Positions 24,997 to 33,580 of a DNA stretch of 64,000 nucleotides are shown piece after piece (position 1 is the stretch's first letter; each line of letters opens with the position of its first letter). Made by a program: the position numbers and the translations under genes. The notes below the pieces were generated by a model, which worked only from the letters and a program-made list of their open reading frames with translations, ran no database searches and had not been told where the DNA came from. Source of the DNA: Tenodera sinensis (Eukaryota > Arthropoda > Insecta > Mantodea > Mantidae); the NCBI GenBank assembly GCA_030765045.1, contig CM060962.1:261906647-261970646 (forward strand), written 5' to 3'.

Positions 24997-25067
24997 TCCA
25001 TCTCTTAAGAAATTTTGTATTTCAAATCAACACAAATGTAAGAAATCTTAAGTTATGCACTCACATG

Positions 25068-25728
25068 ACTTTCTCTACTCGTGTGCTAACCATTCTTACA
25101 ATCTCATATTCCTATATCTTCTACGTGTTAGTCGAATTAAACACTCCCAGAAATTATCTTATTGCTTATTTCCTTGCAGACACAAGGGAATATGGGAATA
25201 CAGCCTATGAGCGATAGTCAAATCTTCTAAAGCTTTCAAATTCCGTTCTCTTTGCACGGTTAACATATAAGCAGATGAATAGCGATGTTCCATTTGACAG
25301 AAGCATAAGTTGTCCAAAAGTTACACAAATAACAAAGAATATCTCCGAAATGGTTCACTCTACAAAAAAAAAATTATTTAGAAATACATTGTGTATTTTA
25401 GCAAGATATACGTTTTTTGTAGAGTAAGATTTTGTCTATCTCTTACGGCTTATGAGTTATTCAAAAGTCATCCATAGTAAGCAGGGCTACATAGGCTATA
25501 GCCAAAAAATTCAAAATATACATTTCATTTGTCATACAAATATCTTAAACATATGCCATTTTAATCAAAATCGTTAGAGCCATTTTCAGGAAAATCAAAA
25601 TTCTCGAAAAATTTTCCATGTAAAGGGTAGTTTAGGGTGGGGTTATTTTCTTAAAATCTTCGTGTTGAATCCTTGAACGACATTAAACTTAAATACCAAC
25701 TTTGGTTTTTAACCGACTTTCTGTTTTT
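25068..25728 (+). mobile_element. MITE-like element, copy 3, 3' truncated
   Basis: Starts with ACTTTCTCTACT (25,068-25,079), shows the family internal sequence, and stops at 'cgactttctgtttt', where an inverted copy begins. Copies 3 and 4 together make a foldback of about 0.55-kb arms. Confidence 0.6.
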
Positions 25729-26385
25729 ACTTTCTCTGCTGGTAGGTAGGGGAAGTATTGTATTCCACCCAAAAATTCGATGTCGAGATTTCACCAGAAA
25801 TATGTTTTGAGGCCCCCTGAACCCAAAAAAAGCATTCTTAGAAAAAGGTCCGTGTGTGTGTCCGTGTGTCAGTCTGGGTGTCTGTGTGTCAGTCTGTCAG
25901 TCTGTGGACAGCATAACTCAAAAACGAAAACTCGGTTAGAAACCAAAGTTGGTATTTAAGTTTAATGTCTTTCAAGGATGCGACACGAAGATTTTGAAGA
26001 AAATAGCCCCACCCTAAACTACCCTTTACATGGAACATTTTTCGAACATTTTGATTTTCTTGAAAATGGCTCTAACGATTTTGATAAAAATGTCATATGT
26101 TTGAGATATTTTGATGCCAAATGAAATGTATATCTTGAATTTTCTGGTTATAGCCCCTGTAGTCGTATTTACTCTGGACGACTTTTGCATAACTATCAAA
26201 CCGTTAGAGATAGATCAAATCATATAATATACAAAAAATGTAGATCTTGGTAAAGTACACAATTTATGTCTCAATAAATTTTCTTGTAGGGTGAACCATT
26301 TCGGAGATATTCCTTATTATGTGTGTGTGAGTTTCGGAAAACCTAAGAGCTTTAGCGAAATGCAACAACGCTGTTCATTTTTTTA
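25729..26385 (-). mobile_element. MITE-like element, copy 4, first part
   Basis: Minus-strand copy beginning with ACTTTCTCTGCT (25,729-25,740). It is interrupted at about 26,385 by a LINE fragment, and its remaining part, with the other terminal motif AGTAGAGAAAGT (44,139-44,150), lies about 17.6 kb away at 43,955-44,150. Confidence 0.65.
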
Positions 26386-26941
26386 TGTTTTTTTTTTTTT
26401 CTTTTTTTTCTTTCCTTGGCCAAGAGCTCTATCGGAAGCTATACGGCCACACTAACTATAGAGGTAGTAATTTGTCGTACCAACAGTACGAAATTGAAGA
26501 TATCATTAACCGAATGATATTGCGGGCACATTCATAAATGCAGGTTTACTACTAGAAGCTAAAAGTAAGCAAAACGTGATTTAGTATATGATATAAAAAT
26601 TCAGAGGAGAAGATCGGAGTAAAATAAAGAGTAAGAAAATATCAAAATCGAAAACCACAACGTTGTATATGACGAAAAATCGCCTGTAAAACGCGCTCAT
26701 TTTTTATAGTCAATAAATAATTGATTGATACCGGAAAAACTATAATTGGGGAGTATAGGTCTGAATAAAATCGTTCTACCTTGTGTGCAAGGTTCGGACA
26801 TCCTAATAAAAGATGGTCTAAGGTGGCCTCTTGACCACAGTTGCAATAAGGTGTGCTCCCAGAACCATAGCGGAACAAATACGCCGGAGTGTAACAGTGA
26901 CCCACACGCATCCGCGAGAACAGTGAGATGAAGTGACGCGG
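26386..26941 (-). pseudogene. LINE RNase H/C-terminal fragment, 3' half (provirus target)
   Basis: The minus-strand frame 26,911-26,642 contains 'MRVGHCYTPAYLFRYG' and 'CNCGQEATLDHLLLGCPN', the H..(G/T)..C-C...H...C finger region at the end of RNase H-bearing LINE proteins. Downstream (lower coordinates) it ends in a poly-T tract at about 26,378-26,410, which is the poly-A tail of the minus-strand LINE. The frame is interrupted by the provirus at 26,941 and resumes at 43,712. Confidence 0.7.
26936..26941. repeat. left target-site duplication ACGCGG
   Basis: Six bases immediately outside the left terminal repeat, identical to 43,712-43,717. Six bp is the duplication length known for Polinton/Maverick integration. 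Confidence 0.9.
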
Positions 26942-27873
26942 AGTAGTGATATACTGTATGTTCTATTCCACTTAGCATCTCATTAGCATAACAATACACC
27001 CCCCCTTCCCCCTCCCCCCCTCCCCCTCCCCTCCCCCCTCCCCCCTCCCCCCCCTCCACCCCCACATGTGGGAATTTCCAAAAAGGTAGCTGTTCCTTTA
27101 CCACCACTTAGCATAAATGTCCCATTAATCAAATCCTGTCACGCCCCCCCCCTTAAGTGACATGGGTATTTCTTTGGACACGTGGGAATTCTGAAAAGAG
27201 AGGTTGGATGATCTGTCGCGATCAGGATGACAAAGGAAGGGTAATTTATGACTCCCGTCCCCCCTGACCCTCCTATTCTAGTGTCTGCATGTGTTTTCGA
27301 AAAAAGAACGTGAGGGTAAGAAACCCTACAATGAATGGCCCCCTTTCAGATCTTGATATATTTATGTGACAGTTGGAAATGTTTCCCTCTGACAGTTTTG
27401 AAAAGAACAAGCTTCATCTTGCAAGGGGGCGAGCATAGAGGATGACAAAGGAAGGGTAATTTATGATCCCCCGTCCCCCCTGACCCTCCTATTCTAGTGG
27501 CTGCATGTGTTTTCGAAAGAAGAACGTGAGGGTAAGAAACCCTACAATGAATGGCCCCTTACAGATCTTGATATATTTATGTGACAGTTGGAAATGTTCC
27601 CCTCTGACAGTTTTGAAAAGAACAAGATTCAACTTGGAACGGCGAGCATAGACATACACATTTTTCCTGTCTGAACAGGCCTAGTGTTTTTCTCTTAACA
27701 TAACAGCCAAAGATCGCCCACCTGCAGGAAGAAACCTTTTCAATAGCGAAAGAATACTTCTGCATTGACACGAGGACCACCCATGTGGTCCCCCACTGCG
27801 AGGGGTTCCCTGCCTTCCCTCACAATGACCGTATTGTGTTGAATGTCCGTCCAACCCCCCCAACACTTCAATG
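26942..27873 (+). repeat. left terminal inverted repeat
   Basis: Imperfect inverse match to 42,865-43,711. Contains a C-rich tract (26,998-27,065), the palindrome CCCACATGTGGG (27,061-27,072) overlapping a kappaB-like GGGAATTTCC (27,070-27,079), and a 215-bp internal direct duplication ('gatgacaaaggaagg' at 27,226 and again at 27,441). In Polintons the terminal repeats hold the replication origins where the protein primer acts; that role here is inferred. Confidence 0.9.
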
Positions 27874-28560
27874 GTTCCCACACAGTGGGGACTATCTCTC
27901 ACGCTTTACATTCACATGACAGTCCCTACTCAGTCTTCTTTCACAAGGATTCTCTACTCAACTACCCCTCACGTTTTACATTTCACATGACATTCCCTAC
28001 TCAGTCTTCTTTCACATTGATTCTCTTCTCAGTTTTCTTTTGAAATATCCGGTGTGTTTAAGAGGACACTTATTTATACATTTATTTTCTTATTTATAGT
28101 ATCTTACAAGATTACTATGCTTGTTTAATCCTAGCAAGTAATATTTTTTTTAAATCGCACCAACGAATAACGATACCACAATGCAGGAACAGTAAGCATC
28201 CCGAGGAACGTAGCTGAATCATTGAACCATCAGCAATACAGGTTATTCTTGTTATTACATCATAAAATAGAAGCAAAATTGCATAAGGGCGCATTTTCAA
28301 AGTAATGGACAAATTTCAGACACTAAGTAATATCTCGCCTTATTATTAGTTTCTGAACAGGCCTAGTATATTTATGTTGGTGTGAGAGAATTTCCAGCGA
28401 GAATAGAAGATGGTAATCTTAATGGATTCTTTAAGGAGCGAGTGTAGACACCTGCATTTTTCCTGTCTGAACCTGTTTCAGCCCTATGTCCCTCCTGCCA
28501 ACTCTGTTTAGGCGCATGCGTATTCCCACCCTTCTGCAAGCTACCCCCCACCCCCCCACT
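27874..28560. other. left-arm non-coding region
   Basis: No coding frame recognised. A 71-bp direct repeat lies at 27,914-27,953 and 27,985-28,025 ('ccctactcagtcttctttcac'). Degenerate extra copies of terminal-repeat sequence occur at 28,352 ('ctgaacaggcctagt') and 28,460 ('tttttcctgtctgaac'), suggesting that the terminal repeat was once longer or partly duplicated. Confidence 0.6.
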
Positions 28561-28616
28561 ACGTCACAGCTCAAGTAGTATATAAGCACGCCTGCTAAGA
28601 CTGGGAAATATTAGTT
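28561..28616 (+). promoter_or_regulatory. left-arm promoter (TATA + initiator)
   Basis: TATATAAG at 28,579-28,586 is followed 32 bp later by the initiator-like TTAGTT (28,611-28,616, A at 28,613). The first ATG of the four-exon gene follows at 28,662. A CRE-like ACGTCA lies at 28,561. Predicted from sequence only. Confidence 0.6.
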
Positions 28617-28661
28617 GGATTACAAATTTACAAACGTTTCCTGCAAAAGAAGTATATTGTT

Positions 28662-29753
28662 ATGAGTGGAATGGATGACTTTTGGAGCGAATGTGGAGAG
28701 GAAGCATATCACTATACATACTACCACAAGGAGTCATGCAATGGGTTCATGCATTCAATTGTATGCAACAAACCTTCATATCACGATCAGATGTCTTCTA
28801 GAGATGTATGTACGGAAAACTGCCGCATATACAGAAGAAGATACTTGTAAGTAGATAATTCTTTGTTACATTTTTTATAAATACTATTCTTTAGCAGGTC
28901 TTTAAGAAAATGTTTATTGCAATACAAGGGATTTTTTTCCAGAGAAGCTGACGACGTGGATCAAGAACATAGTGGAGTGGATGAGGTAGACGCATTTGCT
29001 TCAAGCCACGCTGCAGAGTGCCATTCGGAGTTTTGTAACGGCTACACTCATGCAACCCTATGTGACAAGCCAGAGGTTCATAACCAAATGACATCATACT
29101 TTCTGTGTAACGAAAACTGCGGTGTATATCAACTCCGTCAGAAAAACTTAAAGTAAGTAGGATCACAGCAAATAATTAAATATACTTAGCAGTGAGAGAT
29201 CATTTAATATTTATTAACCAAAACATTCTTGACTTCAGAATACGAATGACAACACCAAATCCTAAAGAGTGTGAAGATCCGTACATCAGAGGGGTGGATG
29301 AAGTAGATGCATGCATTGCAGAGCGTGATACCCTTCCAATAGACGATCTGTTGCAAGTGACTCCAGAGCATTCACCCAGTAAACAAGCAGAACTACACAA
29401 AAAATTGATGTAAGTATTCAACCTTATCCTGAAAGAACATTTATTGCATAAAACTATGCAAGAGCTTTAACCATATCTCATGTATTTCTTTCAGAAGATA
29501 ACCCTTTGCCTTTACCGAGACCTAAATTTCTCACGTAGTCAATGTGAAATGTTTCAGATCCAGTAAAGCATTGAAGAAGAAGAAGAAGAAGAAGAAGAAG
29601 AAGAAGAAGAAGAAGAAGAATACATTTTCTGATCTCCATAGAAGGCTCAGGCTCTTGGAAGATCGAATGAAACGACTTGACAACTCAAAGTCAGATGGAA
29701 GCACCGCCAGTAACACTCGTGCTCCAAGACGCATCCATCTCAAGAAACCATAG
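28662..29753 (+). CDS. four-exon left-arm protein with duplicated Cys/His module
   Basis: Predicted exons are 28,662-28,846, 28,943-29,152, 29,239-29,409 and 29,558-29,753. All three donors read GTAAGT, acceptors follow pyrimidine-rich tracts, and all junctions are phase 2, giving an open frame of about 253 aa. Exons 1 and 2 each hold the same module, CNG...H...C.KP..H.QM......C.EN C...Y (four Cys, two His), probably metal binding. Exons 2 and 3 share GVDEVDA. Exon 4 has about 15 lysines encoded by an (AAG)n microsatellite, then a charged, coil-like stretch and a basic end. I recognise no homologue. Its position behind the left promoter suggests an early regulatory protein, which is inference. 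Exon 4 overlaps the next gene by 59 nt in another frame. Confidence 0.6.
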
Positions 29754-30168
29754 CGTAAATGTAGGGTTGTTTCATGATATTCCAGTGATCTTCATAAAAA
29801 AAACATGCAGTAACGAATTTGTGTACATGTCGTTGCTGGACTGGGAGATTTTTCAACAAAATCTTTCCATGTTGGAAACTTTCCTCAAAGTGAAAAAGTG
29901 CCCTTGCAGTGCTTACGGTGAAAATATTGTGTACTCGTATAATCTAATTGCACTTATGCAAAATGAGAGAATAAGACTTTTGAATACAATTTTCAGTAAT
30001 GGTGAAATACTTTTAGACTGTAATGAAATAGCAGAAGTGAAAAGACTTGAACCCTATATTGATAGACATTTGCGAAACCTCTCCACTGCAAGTAATGATA
30101 TATATGTAGGGACAAGGAGTTGGAGGAGGAAGATGCTGGAATTGTATGAAAAAAGAATAAATAAATGA
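29695..30168 (+). CDS. unknown left-arm protein, 157 aa
   Basis: The frame is open back to 29,677, but the first ATG is 29,695, inside the last exon of the upstream gene in a different frame. The product contains 'VFIKK'-like hydrophobic and aromatic blocks ('FVYMSLLDWEIFQQ'), Cys pairs ('KKCPCSAYG') and a basic C-terminus ('WRRKMLELYEKRINK'). No signal peptide or membrane span is obvious. AATAAA at 30,156-30,161 overlaps the coding end and may serve as poly-A signal for both left-arm genes. It faces the capsid gene tail to tail. Function unknown. It might be expressed by alternative splicing or leaky scanning from the upstream transcript. Confidence 0.55.
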   Translation: MEAPPVTLVLQDASISRNHSVNVGLFHDIPVIFIKKTCSNEFVYMSLLDWEIFQQNLSMLETFLKVKKCPCSAYGENIVYSYNLIALMQNERIRLLNTIFSNGEILLDCNEIAEVKRLEPYIDRHLRNLSTASNDIYVGTRSWRRKMLELYEKRINK

Positions 30169-30188
30169 TTGTCTGCTTATAACATGTT

Positions 30189-30194
30189 TTTTAT
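30189..30194 (-). terminator. minus-strand poly-A signal of the capsid cluster
   Basis: AATAAA on the minus strand, 72 bp beyond the major capsid stop, converging with the plus-strand signal at 30,156-30,161. Confidence 0.5.
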
Positions 30195-30265
30195 TCAGTA
30201 AGAAACACCTTACATTCCTTATTTTCCTCATGAAAATCCAGGTTACATTGGAACACTTTTTTTCT

Positions 30266-31480
30266 TCAAAATAATGACTGCATCACATGAGTGAGGGGCT
30301 TGTATGTAAATACTTTGTCATGTATTATTAGACAATACAGTGAGGTCTGTGCAGGAACATTTGCACTTGTTTGAATTTCAAGTCTAATATTAACAGCTCC
30401 ATTTACAATCTCCTCAGGCTGATGTGAACAGTCAATGATAAATATTGGTGCATATTTAAGAAAATCCTTTCTCTTCAATAAGGGGTAATTGTCTTTAGCA
30501 TAATAAGAGTTTTGGAACTTTGAATACATTTCGTATAATGTTGCAAATCTTGAGTTTCCAAAGTCCAAGTTCATGTCATGGTAGGGATAACATTCACTAT
30601 TGAGGTAAAGTCTCAAATTTGTTATGTTGCAATGATCAAACATGGAGCAGTCCTTTGTTGCATTATTCAGTCTTGAAGTCTGTGCTCCGACAATGACAAA
30701 TCTTGGTTTCTCTAGTTTCGATGTTGTTGCAACGTTCCATGTAAAGGATCTAGTTTGCGGTACAGCAGGCTGAGTATGAAGATCCATAGTTCGAAAGGCA
30801 ATATGTAGCGGTCTGTCCGACTTGACAATCTTGAGGATCTCAACCTTTTCAGCATCTGAAAGGCGCATTACAGGCATCCTCCACTCAATGCGAATAAGGT
30901 TAACAGACGCATCCGCTTCTCCGGCAGATGTAACAATACAGTTCTTAGAGTCCTTGGAACGAATGAGCACCAGTTCAAACTTGCTATTGAGAATCAGGTC
31001 CTTGTGGTCATCTGCAAACCCCAGAAGCATTGACAGCGGTACTACGGCGTTGAATGCTCCACTCTCAGAATGTACAATATCCACATCTTTGCCAGGGTAG
31101 CACCATCCAGCATTTAGCAACCGATTTGATTCCATGGGGTTGAGGGCAGCATAGTTGCGAATAGTTGATGAAATCCCTGGATTTCTTGTTCTATCTATAG
31201 TTGTTCCATTCATGTCCAAGCGAATCTCATCAAACATAAATGCCATAGCATTATTAGAGAGCTTTGCTGTAGTAGCTGATGCATTAGGTTTCGTAATAGA
31301 TCCCTCAATGTAGAGATAACTCCGGCTAGGTAGAGTATACAAATCTTCAGCTTGACAGGGTATTCTAATCTCATCATTAGCGTCCAGAGCTGATGTATTA
31401 TAGGGTAGAAACACATGCTCCTCTTCTTTAGCAATCTTGTCCTCAAATGTAGGCGTTTCGGTCACATTGAAGATATCCAT
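30266..31480 (-). CDS. MCP: major capsid protein (double jelly-roll, hexon-like)
   Basis: 404 aa, starting at ATG 31,480. Its length, beta-rich composition and position between minor capsid gene and left arm match the Polinton/adintovirus major capsid protein. The N-terminal part ('IRIPCQAEDLYTLPSRSYLYIEG') and the central 'IRIEWRMPVMRLSD' region are in the style of that family. By family knowledge it forms trimeric hexon-like capsomers of an icosahedral particle in the nucleus or cytoplasm. It is the last gene of the minus-strand virion cluster. A TATA-like TATAAG (minus, 31,585-31,590) lies about 105 bp upstream and could drive it separately. No breaks seen. I assign it mainly by synteny and general resemblance. 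Confidence 0.8.
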   Translation of the reverse strand: MDIFNVTETPTFEDKIAKEEEHVFLPYNTSALDANDEIRIPCQAEDLYTLPSRSYLYIEGSITKPNASATTAKLSNNAMAFMFDEIRLDMNGTTIDRTRNPGISSTIRNYAALNPMESNRLLNAGWCYPGKDVDIVHSESGAFNAVVPLSMLLGFADDHKDLILNSKFELVLIRSKDSKNCIVTSAGEADASVNLIRIEWRMPVMRLSDAEKVEILKIVKSDRPLHIAFRTMDLHTQPAVPQTRSFTWNVATTSKLEKPRFVIVGAQTSRLNNATKDCSMFDHCNITNLRLYLNSECYPYHDMNLDFGNSRFATLYEMYSKFQNSYYAKDNYPLLKRKDFLKYAPIFIIDCSHQPEEIVNGAVNIRLEIQTSANVPAQTSLYCLIIHDKVFTYKPLTHVMQSLF

Positions 31481-31615
31481 TACAGAATTCTGAATCCTAA
31501 CGCTTCGAGGAACTTGCGACTGCTTGATGTTAACGCCTTGAATGTCAAATGCAGAGTATGAGGAACATGATGAATCCTAGACTTCTTATATCCTGTCCAG
31601 CCTCTTCTCCTTCTG

Positions 31616-32326
31616 CTAAAATCGATTCCCATTCCGACGAATGTGGAGCCTTATGCTTATATCTTCGTTTCGAAAGTTTATTGTATGTCCGTTCTGGTCG
31701 ACTATTCGAAGAGTGATTTGGTCAATAATGTTGGTGTCTATGATAGGCAGGTAAATGGGATTTGAAGGCTCTTGCGAAATGTGATATCCAGGCGGGACGG
31801 AAGGGAAAAACTCGTAGATAGAGTGTCCGCTTTTACCGTCAATGAAAGAGCCTGTTGCAATACTGCACTCGATTCGAATGATGCTCACCTTAAATATGTT
31901 TACTAGAAAATCAGATTCAGTCAGCTGATTAGCAGGCACAACTCTCTTTTCATCGAATCCTAAAAGAGATCCTATAGTGTGCTCCTTGGAAAAATCTACA
32001 GGGAATGGGCATTTAATTTCAGCCTTCATGGTATTATTGTTTGGTCGAATAAAGAAGGCATTTTCCTCCACTTCAAGCTTGTCCTTTATATAATTGTTAA
32101 TGTCTGAAATTTCATATGTACCGTGAGGTATATGAATAACCTTAGGCTCTTCATTGTAAATGTAATGAAACTGGTTATTAGTTTGATCAACGTTGGGGAT
32201 TGAATAGAAGGTTTCGAAATTCAGTAGCGCAATCTCATAATAATATTTAGGATCAATCCTGAGTGGTGGATTTAGATACGTGGTAAGAACAGATTCATTA
32301 CCGCTAACAGCAATAGTGTAGCTCAT
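31616..32326 (-). CDS. minor capsid protein (penton-like, single jelly-roll)
   Basis: 236 aa from ATG 32,326. The open frame extends seven codons further upstream but without an ATG. The ATG overlaps the stop of the protease gene as ATGA, so the two are translationally close-coupled on one transcript. The sequence is beta-rich ('NPPLRIDPKYYYEIALLNF', 'HGTYEISDINNYI', 'TIGSLLGFDEKRVVP'), a pattern I associate with Polinton/adintovirus penton homologues. They form the pentameric vertices to which a fibre would attach. Gene order protease-penton-hexon on the same strand supports this. No damage seen. Confidence 0.75.
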   Translation of the reverse strand: MSYTIAVSGNESVLTTYLNPPLRIDPKYYYEIALLNFETFYSIPNVDQTNNQFHYIYNEEPKVIHIPHGTYEISDINNYIKDKLEVEENAFFIRPNNNTMKAEIKCPFPVDFSKEHTIGSLLGFDEKRVVPANQLTESDFLVNIFKVSIIRIECSIATGSFIDGKSGHSIYEFFPSVPPGYHISQEPSNPIYLPIIDTNIIDQITLRIVDQNGHTINFRNEDISIRLHIRRNGNRF

Positions 32327-32748
32327 TGCGATAGAAATTGCAAGCACAAGTGTCCGCAGATGACTGAGCTAAAACTCTGAAATCTTCGAGTATTATACAT
32401 CAACTTAACGCTTTTGAGGTACCTTTCTATCTCTTTCGGAGGTTTCAAGTTTCCAAAGCTATCGAAATAAAATGCAGTATTTCCATCCTTCTTTACAGCC
32501 ACCCAATGCGTGCCTTCATTCTGTGATGAATCTAGATTGACAATAATTCTCTCTCGGAAATTTGGTTTTGAAGGCAGCTTATCAATCATATATACACCTC
32601 TAAAATAAGGAATGTTTAAACGTCGCGCATATAGGTTGAGCTCGATGTTACTTAGGGCTTTTTCCGGGATAAGTATAGTCCTCCGCCCGAGTTTTTTGAT
32701 ATCTTGTTTTTGATCTGTCGATTCTTTCTCTTCTTCAGTCCATTTCCT
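32323..32748 (-). CDS. adenain-like maturation cysteine protease
   Basis: Counting from the in-frame ATG at 32,589, the catalytic set is His28 ('GTHWVAV'), Asp43 ('YFDSFG'), Gln71 and Cys78 ('CGHLCL'), typical of adenovirus/Polinton C5-type proteases that process virion proteins during maturation. That ATG would omit the conserved N-terminal block ('ARRLNIPYFRGVYM'), which lies upstream in the same open frame; this frame stays open to 32,748 but has no ATG. The region 32,652-32,748 overlaps the end of the PLA2 gene in the -1 frame. The true start must therefore come from splicing, a non-AUG start or frameshifting. The stop overlaps the penton ATG. Confidence 0.85.
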   Translation of the reverse strand, partial: RKWTEEEKESTDQKQDIKKLGRRTILIPEKALSNIELNLYARRLNIPYFRGVYMIDKLPSKPNFRERIIVNLDSSQNEGTHWVAVKKDGNTAFYFDSFGNLKPPKEIERYLKSVKLMYNTRRFQSFSSVICGHLCLQFLSQ

Positions 32749-33407
32749 TTAGCAGACTTATTTCCCTTTACACTTGAAGCAATTTTGGAGGCAAGTGCTA
32801 AAGATGCAGCCAGCGGTAGCATTGGTAGAAAACCTCCGCTTCTCCTTTTATTCCTCTTCCTCTTTGCCTGCCGAAGGCCTTTTCCTCTTGTTTCCATCTC
32901 TCTGTTATGTCGCATCATTTCTGCAAGCTTTTTATCAGCAGCTTTTTTCTTATTCACCGCGGTGGCAATTTGTGCCGCACCACCAGCTGCAGCACCTAAG
33001 GCTGCGATAATGGGTATGATCGGCAGAAATCCGCCACGTTTCTTCTTCCTTGAGCCAGCACCAACAGCAACCTTGCCCTTCATAATTGTTGTTACCAGTC
33101 TTGCAGCCAACCTTTCACCTAAGGTAGCATCCGATGACTGAACTCTTTTCCACGCCTTCTCTGCTAAGATCTTATCAGCAATATTTCTCGATGCAGTGTC
33201 CTTGTGCTCGGCGTAGGCAACGTCGTGAAATTTGCAAGCTTCATCTAACGGATTGATTCCTGGGTCTCCTCTCTTTAGACGCTTTTCTAGCTTCGTCCCT
33301 GGTCCGCAATATCTGTAACCAGGTAGATGTGCTTCAAACGGTAGCCTATTGATGAGGGAATTAAGTAAACCCGAGCCACTCGAGACCCTTATCCTCTTAG
33401 TTCCCAT
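32652..33407 (-). CDS. phospholipase A2 domain fused to two core-peptide (pX-like) segments
   Basis: 251 aa. The N-terminal PLA2 domain has the Ca-binding loop Y33CGPGT38 and the catalytic dyad His61-Asp62 in 'CKFHDVAY', as in parvoviral VP1 and adintovirus PLA2. In those viruses the activity breaches endosomal membranes during entry. The C-terminal half has two similar blocks, each with basic residues then GGFLP and a hydrophobic stretch (residues 125-151 and 191-213), resembling adenovirus core peptide pX, and ends with a third basic-GGG-hydrophobic motif (241-246). The GG motifs are plausible protease sites. The start ATG at 33,407 follows a TATA box. No breaks seen. Confidence 0.8.
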   Translation of the reverse strand: MGTKRIRVSSGSGLLNSLINRLPFEAHLPGYRYCGPGTKLEKRLKRGDPGINPLDEACKFHDVAYAEHKDTASRNIADKILAEKAWKRVQSSDATLGERLAARLVTTIMKGKVAVGAGSRKKKRGGFLPIIPIIAALGAAAGGAAQIATAVNKKKAADKKLAEMMRHNREMETRGKGLRQAKRKRNKRRSGGFLPMLPLAASLALASKIASSVKGNKSAKGNGLKKRKNRQIKNKISKNSGGGLYLSRKKP

Positions 33408-33449
33408 GGTACACTAATTGATTTTCATTTTTGCAGGGGTGCTTTTATA
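33408..33449 (-). promoter_or_regulatory. promoter of the minus-strand virion cluster
   Basis: TATAAAA (minus, 33,449-33,443) lies 34 bp before an initiator-like TTAGTG (A at 33,415), just upstream of the ATG at 33,407. This would give a very short leader. Prediction. Confidence 0.5.
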
Positions 33450-33536
33450 CCTTGTTTTCCATGCCAATTAACCAATCAATGCATCATACTTTCCATTAAA
33501 GTGCGTAAAAGGTAGTGAGAGTCCCCGGATATTTAG

Positions 33537-33574
33537 TATATATAAATATTAGACATGGATTTAAAAACTTAGTC
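33537..33574 (+). promoter_or_regulatory. promoter of the packaging ATPase gene
   Basis: TATATATAAATA (33,537-33,548) with TTAGTC (33,569-33,574, A at 33,571) 30 bp downstream of TATAAA. The ATG lies 10 bp further on, at 33,581. Together with the minus-strand promoter this forms a divergent promoter region of about 90 bp. Confidence 0.5.
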
Positions 33575-33580
33575 GATAGG

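Noticed and set aside
28662..29152. LxCxE oncoprotein-like motif in the left-arm protein
   Set aside because: The first position is Asp or Phe, not Leu, so the motif is not present as defined.
32652..32748. Programmed -1 frameshift as an annotated feature
   Set aside because: The A-run GGAAAAAG does not match the standard XXXYYYZ slippery pattern, and no pseudoknot could be shown. Kept only as one option for protease expression.
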